The notes under the pieces are model-generated. The model was not told the origin of the DNA. It ran no database searches and saw only the letters and a list, made by a program, of their open reading frames with translations. A program made the position numbers and the translations under genes. From NCBI GenBank assembly GCA_009176605.1, contig SEYY01003493.1, forward strand, positions 90,001-125,000: DNA of 35,000 bases, in the 5' to 3' direction. This document shows positions 1-35,000 of the stretch, in pieces; within the stretch, counting starts at the first letter, position 1; each line of letters begins with the position of its first letter. The DNA comes from Armadillidium nasatum (lineage: Eukaryota > Arthropoda > Malacostraca > Isopoda > Armadillidiidae).

Positions 1-830
<830 letters not shown>

Positions 831-856
831 ACTGCAATAACCGCAGATTTAAAACA

Positions 857-1253
<397 letters not shown>

Positions 1254-1439
1254 GAATTTTTGCATTTGCATTTTCATACAGAAAATTAATGTCTGATATT
1301 GGACTTTAACCAGCAACTTTATACATGTATGATAAAACTCTGCGAGTGAGGGATTTGACCTCTGACCTCTTTGCCCTTTGCTTGAGTTGCGATTGGGGAA
1401 GTCCTTTGGGATTGACGTCATGATTGTAGATCACGAGCA

Positions 1440-1515
1440 GTTCCAACGCGATTTCCTTTGAACTGCCATAGCCTAGTGGTCAACACGCAAGATTTACCAT
1501 CTTAACTTAAAGGTT
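1440..1515 (+). repeat. Possible degenerate tRNA-derived SINE head
   Basis: GCCATAGCCTAGTGGTCAAC resembles a tRNA D arm/A box and is followed by TTTACCATCTTAACTT. The B box is hardly recognisable. It may be a diverged relative of the SINE near 32.7 kb. Confidence 0.3.
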
Positions 1516-23965
<22,450 letters not shown>

Positions 23966-24142
23966 TATTGAAAATGATAACTATACTAAGAGGATAATGG
24001 TTCTGAAAGCAATACAGAAAATTTTCAATTATTATATTTGTTTTCAAAACAAAATTCAATTTTCTACATTTTAACTTAATATTAACTTAAGCTTTATAAA
24101 CAAATCTTGTCCAATCTTTCAAAATTAATTTTCTAATAATGC

Positions 24143-24145
<3 letters not shown>
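23966..24145 (-). promoter_or_regulatory. Presumed GNL2 5' UTR/promoter region
   Basis: It is assigned only by position directly upstream of the start codon. No TATA box can be singled out in this AT-rich DNA. Confidence 0.35.

Positions 24146-24216
<71 letters not shown>
24146..24216. repeat. (TA)n microsatellite
   Basis: About 35 units left of the GGTATC repeat. Confidence 0.97.
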
Positions 24217-24220
<4 letters not shown>

Positions 24221-24380
24221 ATCGTATCGGAATATTTAATTAATTATATTATATCGGAGTAAAGTAAATATCGGTATCGGTATGGTATCGGTAGTATCGG
24301 CATATTTTCAGGTATCGGGTATCGGTACGGGGAATTTTTTAGGTATCGGTATCGGTAAAAATTTTGGTATCGCTCCATCC

Positions 24381-24382
<2 letters not shown>
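24217..24382. repeat. Degenerate GGTATC repeat with hAT-like terminus, between (TA)n arrays
   Basis: About 14 spaced copies of GGTATCG-like hexamers occur here. The right end reverse-complements to TAGGGATGGAGCGATACC, which looks like a hAT terminus with subterminal repeats. (TA)n arrays lie directly on both sides. The left terminus is missing. It lies about 250 bp upstream of the GNL2 start codon. Confidence 0.6.

Positions 24383-24424
<42 letters not shown>
24383..24424. repeat. (TA)n microsatellite
   Basis: About 21 units right of the GGTATC repeat. Confidence 0.97.
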
Positions 24425-24427
<3 letters not shown>

Positions 24428-24570
24428 TAGATTTATTTTGCATGGTAGTTATAAAAAAAAAATCACCAAAAAATGTTAAAAACTACAAATAGCAAAAAAA
24501 AAAAAAAAAAAAGTGCTTCTAAGACTTTTTGACAACTCAAAAGGCTATGACATTTTGACATTTATTTATT

Positions 24571-25689
<1,119 letters not shown>

Positions 25690-25783
25690 TTGGTGGATAA
25701 TTATATTATAGTGACTAAAGATTGGTACAAAGTTGCGCTATTTTCAAAAAGCTTTTTGATAAAGCTTTTCTTTATAGATAACG

Positions 25784-27346
25784 ATGAGTGATGTAGCTGC
25801 GGATAGTCTGCAGGGACATATTCCCGTAGAGCATAATGTAACTGTAAATGAGGATATGGACACCAGCTCTTGGACAGAAGTTGGGAAACGTAAGAGATCT
25901 TTAAATATAGAAGATGAAGACCGCTCAGTAATTAGGTCAAGGAGACCTGCTGGAGCTGCCCTAATTCAAGGATCATCACGTGTGTCGCCTGAGTTAGGCC
26001 TTCCTTCAGGTTCCAAAGATGTGATCCCATCGATAGGTAGGGGGAACACCGTAATCATCATAAAATCTACAGGAGAATAAAGAAATATTTACTAAGCCTA
26101 AGCAAAGTGACTGCACTACTTAATAACTCTCCATTTGGCAAATACATCATTGAAGATTCAGTTTTCATGCTAGGACGTGGAGTTGGTTGCAAATTTGAAA
26201 TTTTGGATTTACATAAACTTGAAGTAGACTTATCCGATATCAAGAAACTAGGATCTTATGATGTTCGCTGTTGGGTACCTAAATCTGTTCGTGATGACCC
26301 GCTCCATATTCATTACGGTAAGATAGGCCCTATTGATGTGGAAGAAGAAATCAGTGATATCAAAAAGAGTATTCGGATTATTGGAAATAATAGTGCAGTA
26401 ATTATGGATGTTCTTAGAGTACCTTCTAGAAAAGAAAATGAAGAAGGTCAGTTTACTGAGGTCCCTTCTCAAATAGTAAAAATAAAATTTCGGGGTGACC
26501 TTCCTCATCGAGTAGCTATAGGTCACTCAGTTTATCAAGTATCTCCCTGGATTCCAAAAGTTGCAAGATGTTTTAATTGTTGGAGGTTCGGTCATGGCCA
26601 ACTCTCGTGTAAAGCAACAGTACGATGTGCCAGGTGTAGTCATAATCATAAAGCTGAGGGTTGTATTAATGATCCTTTTTGCTACTTCTGTGGTGGCTCT
26701 CATGCCATCAGATATAACAAATGCCCTGTCTTTCAAAAAGCTTTAAAGATATCCAGAGAGCATGCTGGGGAAATAGAGGGTGCAAAAACTCCTCTCACTT
26801 TAGAACTACAAAAATTAAACCCTAAAGAAAAACAGACTCCTCAAATTACTAGGCCATTAACTAAACAGTCTCTTAGTCAAAGTAAGGTAAACCATCCCTC
26901 CACCAAGCCTGGAACCTCAAAGAAGACTTTTGCAGAGGTTCTTGCTGACTTGAGTGATAACTAGGAGATCTCTGATGAAGAAGACACGCTGAGTGAAACA
27001 AGTAATTTGTCAAAGAATTTTCATAATTACTCTTCAAAGAGCAAAAAAAAGGGGTCAGAATAATTCCAGGTACTTCCATGATAGTGCACTCAAGAATGTT
27101 TTGGAAGATCCCACAACACAGTCTTTGGAGGCCCAGAATGAAATACATAAAAGACCGAGACATAAACAATCCCCAAAGGAGGAAATAGACTTTAGTTCCT
27201 CAGAGTTTGGAATTGATTTTATGAAAAAAAATTTTATTATTGGACAAAAATTTTTCAATTCTTATACTTTACATAAATCTTTTAGTGCAGCCTTGTTTAC
27301 AGTATGTGGTGATATTTTTGCATTGGTCACATCATTCTGGATCATT
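25784..27346 (+). pseudogene. LINE ORF1 (Gag-like, three CCHC knuckles), broken
   Basis: This is the nucleic-acid-binding ORF1 protein of the LINE. It starts MSDVAADSLQ at 25784, and the frame is lost between about 26070 and 26110. It then reads openly from about 26107 to a TAG at 26962. Three zinc knuckles span about 26570-26735: CX2CX4HX4C (CFNCWRFGHGQLSC), CX2CX3HX4C and CX2CX3HX6C, the usual I/Jockey Gag set. The same frame stays open past the TAG to 27060 (DEEDTLSETSNLSK), so the TAG is probably premature. A further shift at an A-run near 27045 leads into another charged open stretch. Confidence 0.85.
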
Positions 27347-30300
27347 ATGGCCAATAATTCTATTATTTTATGGAATGCTAGATCTATTTTAAAGAAATTA
27401 CCTGATTTAAAGCATTTTCTATATGTACATCAGCCTTTATTATTGGGAATATCTGAGACTTGGCTTAAACCTTCCATACAGCCTAGATTTAGGGGATATA
27501 ATATTGTTAGGTGGGATAGAAAGGAAGGAAGTGGTGGAGGGTCTTCTTATCTTAATTCATCAATCCCTCCATTTTAGGAAGGTTGATCTACAGTCCTTTC
27601 CAAATGGTAAATTGGAAACCTTGGCAATTAAGGTGAGTCTTCTCAGGGGGTGGACTCATTTCCTCCTTTGCTATAACCCTTGCAAGGATGTCCCTACAAA
27701 AGAATTTGACCACTTATATTAGTCAGTTATGCCCCCCTTTGTTGTTTGTTGGAGATTTTAATGCACATCACCAACATTGGGAACCAGGACTTCCAAAGTC
27801 AGCAGTGAACAAAACAGGACTTGCTTTATATAATTTTCTTACAAACTCAACAAATCTTAACTTACTCACTCCCCCTGTTATGCCTACACGGATTAATCCT
27901 TACAATGCCTTTTCTTCTACCTTAGATTTAGTAATTGGCTCACCTACTTTTCAAGATTTAATGTTCCATTCAGGATCATATTTGGGGAGTGATCATTTAC
28001 CGGTAATACTAACTTTCCCTCAGAAGCAGTCATTTGAAAGTTTCACAGCAAGGCCAAGGTGGAGATTATCTGAGGATGCTCATGTTTGGAATGAATTTTC
28101 TTGTAATACAAACTTTATATTGGATGATAATAGATCTTTGGAGGAGTCAGTAGACTTCCTTAACAAAACACTGAAAACATCTGCCTCCAGATACTTCACA
28201 TTATCTTCAGGTAAATTTGGCACAAAGCCTAGACATCTCTGGTGGAATGAGAGTTGCAAACAAGCAGTTAAAGTTAGAAATGCTGCTTTTAATAAATGGA
28301 GATCTCACCCAACTGCCACCAACTGCATTGATTATAGGAAAAAGGCAGCTTCTTGTAGACATATTATTATAAAGCAAAAAAGGGATTCATGGAGACAACT
28401 CACAAGTAAATTCAATTTTTCCACATCTGCAAAGGAAGCATGGTCAGTTATAAGGAAGATGTCTGGAACATACATCCCTCAGAATTTTCCTCTGACAGTT
28501 GATGGTGGACTACTTGTTGATGCTTTTTCTAAAGCGGAAGTATTTGCACTTCATTATCGGTAAAATCTTTTCTATCCCAGACCCTCTAGAAAACAGAGGA
28601 GATTATAAATTGAAAATACAGAATGCGATTGATAGTGACTCATCTAATGATGGCATGGCACACCCATTTCTTTTGGATGAGCTAAATGTAGCGATACACT
28701 CATTAAAACATAATAAAGCAATGGGACTCGATTATATACCTAATGAATTTTTGAGTCATTTGAATGAAGATTCTCTCAGAAACTTACTTCAACTGTATAA
28801 TAACAGCTGGCTGAATGGCATTTATCCCAAACCCTGGAAGAAATCTGTTATACTTCCATTCATAAAACCAGCCAAAGATGACACCCAACCAGAGAGCTAC
28901 AGGGCCATTAACTTGCTCCCTTGCCAGGAAAGTTAATGGAGAAGATGGTGAATGGAAGATTGGTTTGGTGGTTGGAGAAGCATGGTTTCCAGTTGAATAA
29001 TCAATATGGCTTTCGCCCTGGTATGTCAACCATTGATTGTCTACTTCATTTGGAAAATATCATTCATGGTGCATATCACAAAAAACAGTATGCACTAATT
29101 CTGTATATAGATCTTAAATCTGCATTTTGATTCTTCTTCTCATATTGGAATATTGTATAAATTGGCTAAGGCACAAATTAAGGGTACTCCACTGAAATGG
29201 TTACAAAACTTTTTAGTGGAGAGGGAATTCTCTGTCTCTGTACATGGTACACTGTCAACTCCTTCCAAAATCACTTGTGGAGTCCCACAAGGCTCAGTCC
29301 TCAGTCCTACTTTGTTCTCTATTTTGATATCCGACCTTGCTAAGGTATCTCCGAATATTCTAGCATATGCTGATGATATTGTGTTGTATGCTACATCTTC
29401 AGATCTACATAGAGCACAATTGGAGATGCAGAAAGTAGCAGATTCTCTTCACCATTGGACTAAACAGTGGGGTTTACAGATCAATCCAAGTAAAAGCTCC
29501 TTGATTTGCTTCACAAAAAAGAGGATCCCTTTTATTCCTTCTATAACTATAGATAGCCAGATTGTTCCTCAGAGAAGTAATTTTAAATTTCTTGGGCTAT
29601 TTTTTGATGCTCCACGTTTAACATGGAAAAATCATATCGCTTATCTATTAGACAATTGCTCAAAACGACTAAATATCATGCGAAGGGTTGCAGGCACCTC
29701 TTGGGGTGCTTCAACAACGTCTTTATTACATCTCTATACTAGTTATATTCGGAGTAAGATTGATTATGGTAGTGTTTTGTATGGGTCCGGGTCTCTCACC
29801 AAACTTCGACAACTCGATACCATACAAAATACTGCTCTGCGAATTGCACTTGGGGTTTTTAAATCTTCTCCCATACCAGCTTTACAGATTGAATCAGGTA
29901 TTCCATCACTGGCACAAAGGAGGAGGAAATTGTTAATATCCAAATTTATTAATATTTCGACAGCACCTGAGAGTTCTTACATGCATTATTTATATCAACA
30001 GTTTATCTTGAACTCTAGTAGTTTACATTCCAGCTCATTTATACACAGGGCATACAGAGCATCTCAAGGAATGATTCCTTCCCTTCCTGATGTGGTCCCC
30101 ATGCTCAACATTTCTGTACTACCTCCTTATTTTCAGAATCAGATAATATATGACACAGAAATATCAACTCAATGGCATAAGGGGGATACTCCTCAAATGG
30201 CTTTAGGTCTATATAGTGAGCGGATCAACAGGACATATGGTTCCTTCCTGCAAGTGTATACTGATGGGTCAAAGATTTCTCAGCCAGTGAACTCAACCTC

Positions 30301-31136
30301 TTCTGCTATGTATTTTCCAACACTGAACATCACAACTGCATGGAAGCTGGAGGAGTCTCATACAGTATTGTTTGCTGAACTTTTTGCTATTTATAAGGCA
30401 TTGTCTTTTATTATTCAGGCACTTCCCCCTCAAAAGGTTGTTATTTGTACTGATTCCATGTCTTCTATTCATGTTATTAAATCAAAAATTCATCATGGTT
30501 ACAAGAAAATACATACCAAAATACAGGAATGTTTCCAACAGTTAGCTTTGGATTCAAGATGGATGATTCATTTTCTTTGGTTACCTTCCCATGTAGGTAT
30601 CCTGGATAATGAAATTGTTGATGCTGCAGCAAAGCTGGGTCATAATTTAGAAACAATCTGTATTTTTCCGATTGGAGAATAGAGAGATCTTAACATGTGC
30701 AGGAGGTGCCCTTCAGCAGGAAATTAGGAGAGAAAATAATGATTTTCTTAGTTTACATCCTTTGGGACAGTTCTACTTGGATGATAATTGTCTCTCATTC
30801 CCAGCAAATAATCGTAGGCTAGAAACAGCAATGTTTAGATTGAGAATAGGTCATACAGGTCTCAAGGCTCACTTACAAGCTTAAAATGGCTCAATCGCCT
30901 TCATGTCCTCACTGTGCATTCCCTACAGAAACAGTTGAACATTTTTTTGATACATTGTCCCACAGTACATGGTGGCTAGGAATTTGCTCTTTAGCAGGTT
31001 GAGGACTTTAGGAGTTTCACTCATTAATGTCACAACTTTGTTGGCACTGAATAATGTACCTCCAATAGGCAAACAGCAAGCATGGCAGTATATCCAGCAA
31101 TTTTTAAGACAGACTGGTAATTTATACAGGATATAG
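27347..31136 (+). pseudogene. LINE ORF2 (endonuclease, reverse transcriptase, RNase H), broken
   Basis: It starts MANNSIILWNARS. Endonuclease landmarks are WNARS (27371), SETWL (about 27452), GDFNAHH (27751), STLDLV and GSDHLPV (about 27985). RT landmarks are NKAMGLDYIPNEF, ESYRAINLLP, YGFRPGMS, DLKSAF, GVPQGSVLSP and the catalytic YADD (29366-29377). RNase H has YTDGS, AELFAI, TDSMSS and DNEIVDAAAK. A C-terminal CPHC...EH...CP-type knuckle lies at about 30905-30965, and the last codons end at TAG 31134. Frame changes are seen near 27540, 27690, 28560, 28925, 29127, 30668, 30880 and 30930-30975. All catalytic residues checked are still present. Confidence 0.88.
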
Positions 31137-31140
31137 ATAA

Positions 31141-31640
31141 TTCTATCAAATTGTGAACTTGTGTGTGAATATGACTAATTTGTTTTTTTTTATTTTCTTT
31201 TCAAAATATGATTTTCTATTAATTAAATGAGACATCTAATAATTGAGCAGTAATTGAGTAAAATATGCATTTTGATTAAAAGCTGAATTTTTTCAATCAA
31301 GTTTCAAATTGTGGAAGAAGGAAGAAATTAGAAGCCATGGTCAATAGGTCAGTGGTGCCTGACGACCATTACAATCCTACAAGTTAGTAAAAAGTCTCTT
31401 GAAATCGTTTCATAACCCCTAACCTATTAAAAGGTTTTTTTTTTTTTTTTTCAGAAATTATTCTTTCTAACTAAAAAAATTAGCTTTAAGTAAAAAAGAG
31501 GAAGGGTTGAGTTGATTGAGTTATTTATCAGCAACTTTAAAAAGTAGCCAATAGTTTTAAAAAAAACTAATCAGCAACAAGTATTCATCAATTTAATTTG
31601 GTTTTCTTTCAAATTGCATGTTATGCCTAAATAAATATAG
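31141..31640. other. No gene seen (LINE 3' flank)
   Basis: May include the LINE 3' UTR. T-rich and A-rich runs are present, with no coding signal. Confidence 0.5.
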
Positions 31641-31651
31641 AAAATAAAGCC

Positions 31652-31688
31652 TTTATTATTCATAGGAGAAAAAAAAATTCTCTTTATT
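31652..31688 (-). promoter_or_regulatory. Candidate EMC7 polyadenylation signals
   Basis: Two AATAAA hexamers on the minus strand, at 31688-31683 and 31657-31652, lie about 255-290 bp after the EMC7 stop. This is a usual distance for an animal 3' UTR. In such AT-rich DNA the hexamer is common by chance. Confidence 0.4.
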
Positions 31689-31940
31689 TGCATAAAACAA
31701 ACATATACATAATTATTATACAATTATAAAACAAATATCTTGGAATACATTAGTACATAAATAATTTGTTAACTATTGCCATTTTCATTAATTACATCGT
31801 ATTTCTAGGTTTTGCAAATTATGTGGTTAGATTTAAACAATGATGGTTTATGAAACAAATTAACAAAATGTGAATGTAAAATATTTTATGATCGACTTCT
31901 AGCATCTAAAGGAGAATCTAAAAAAAAATGTATAAATCGC

Positions 31941-32258
31941 TCATTTTTCTTTCCTCCTACCTGGTCGAGCTTTGATTGGCTGTTTTTGATTATTCGTTGG
32001 TGCAGCAGGAGGAGCCCCTCCAAATATATTAGTCATTATTTCTGAAAGTTCAGGAGTTTCCATTTTTGGGATCTGCATTTGTTCCATTTCTTTTCTAGTT
32101 TCAGCATCTCCTAAACGTGGCACAATCATCATTAACAAAAGTGGAAGAATGGTCATTAAAACCATTGGATTAAGGAGAAAATCTGTTATCCTCCATTGCT
32201 CTCGTTGATGAAAATATCGGAGAGATCCAAGACTGTTAAGTCTCAAAGGATAACTTAC
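31941..32258 (-). CDS. EMC7: EMC7 last coding exon
   Basis: 318 nt including the TGA stop. The acceptor is GAACAG|GTAAGT after an 81-bp intron. It encodes [10 protein letters not shown], the transmembrane helix and the C-terminal tail ending in PGRRKEK. Confidence 0.95.
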   Translation of the reverse strand, partial: VSYPLRLNSLGSLRYFHQREQWRITDFLLNPMVLMTILPLLLMMIVPRLGDAETRKEMEQMQIPKMETPELSEIMTNIFGGAPPAAPTNNQKQPIKARPGRRKEK

Positions 32259-32502
32259 CTGTTCATAAATATTAACAGAATTAACATCTAAAATACAAAT
32301 ATTTTTTTAATCAGTGAATTAATAAAACAATTCACGTACCAATTCAACTTTGGAAGGCTGAATATGATTCACGACCCTGGCACGGATTTTTCCTTTTACA
32401 GTTATTTCAATCCTTGCAGACTCGAACAGAAAGGTAGGATTCATTACTTGTAGAACGTGTGATCCCGCTGGTACATTATTAATCACAAAGGAGCCATTTT
32501 CT
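31941..32502 (-). CDS. EMC7: ER membrane protein complex subunit 7, two 3' coding exons
   Basis: EMC7 is a single-pass subunit of the EMC, which inserts tail-anchored and multipass proteins into the ER membrane. Two exons give 159 residues. The first encodes [20 protein letters not shown], part of the lumenal beta-sandwich (DUF2012-type), then [19 protein letters not shown]. The second encodes [30 protein letters not shown], a transmembrane segment ([16 protein letters not shown]) and a cytosolic tail with [11 protein letters not shown], a Pro/Ala-rich stretch and a basic end. Alignment with human EMC7 is collinear. The family is about 210-240 residues, so roughly 80 N-terminal residues including the signal peptide are missing. 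I found no convincing exon for them in 32503-35000. The frame is intact. Confidence 0.95.
32340..32502 (-). CDS. EMC7: EMC7 penultimate coding exon
   Basis: 163 nt. The acceptor is TTTTTTAG|AGAAAATGG, and the first base finishes a codon split with the upstream exon. The donor is GAATTG|GTACGT. It encodes the end of the lumenal domain. A (TA)n array lies about 20 bp upstream of the acceptor. Confidence 0.93.
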
Positions 32503-32517
32503 CTAAAAAATGAAAAA

Positions 32518-35000
<2,483 letters not shown>

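Larger units (their letters stand above)
25690..31140 (+). mobile_element. I/Jockey-type non-LTR retrotransposon, near full length, inactive
   Basis: The element has two ORFs in the order Gag-like zinc-knuckle protein, then APE endonuclease - RT - RNase H - CCHC. This is the layout of I-clade and related LINEs; the RNase H argues for I-like rather than Jockey proper. It lies in the 8-kb spacer between GNL2 and EMC7, antisense to both. Roughly a dozen frameshifts and stops make it non-functional. Exact ends are uncertain because no clear target-site duplication or poly-A/TAA tail was found; the 5' end is taken just upstream of the first ATG. Confidence 0.9.

Overview
This is AT-rich eukaryotic nuclear DNA, most likely from an arthropod. 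The evidence is two intron-split, clearly animal-type housekeeping genes, GT-AG introns up to 12 kb, long (TA)n and (GA)n microsatellites, and many decayed transposable elements (I/Jockey-type LINEs, mariner/Tc1, hAT, a tRNA-derived SINE). I cannot fix the class or species. I see no bacterial, viral or CRISPR-like content.

Layout. Both host genes are on the minus strand. (1) The nucleolar GTPase GNL2/NOG2 occupies 3508-23965. The start codon and eight coding exons are present (448 codons). They contain the complete circularly permuted G domain, in the order G5-G4-G1-G2-G3. The C-terminal part should lie left of the window. Intron 4 (5021-17228) and intron 1 (18077-23782) hold most of the repeats. 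(2) The last two coding exons of EMC7, a subunit of the ER membrane protein insertase complex, lie at 31941-32502. Its signal peptide and first exons should lie to the right, outside the window or unrecognised. The two genes act in ribosome assembly and in membrane-protein insertion; nothing links them functionally.

Mobile DNA. A near full-length but dead I/Jockey-type LINE lies between the genes (about 25.7-31.14 kb, plus strand). A second LINE with an internal deletion is at 19.9-20.7 kb (minus strand). A third RT fragment is at 9.8-11.9 kb. A mariner-superfamily transposon with roughly 80-bp terminal inverted repeats is at 18329-19886. A hAT-type element (14287-16017) has an 8-bp target duplication and carries a decayed Tc1-type transposon inside it. 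A 278-bp fold-back element and a tRNA-Gly-like SINE fold-back are also present.

The most unusual content is a family of hairpin-rich repeats, six copies in the same orientation, all in GNL2 intron 4. Each full copy has two separate palindromes. The first is built around TGACGTCA, the CRE octamer, and its non-matching copies mostly differ as expected from CpG decay. One copy has this palindrome in three 121-bp tandem units. One copy is nested in a LINE fragment and another is split by the hAT element. A second recurring theme is that (TA)n arrays flank mobile-element remnants and also begin within a few bases of splice donors. I found no new multi-gene system.
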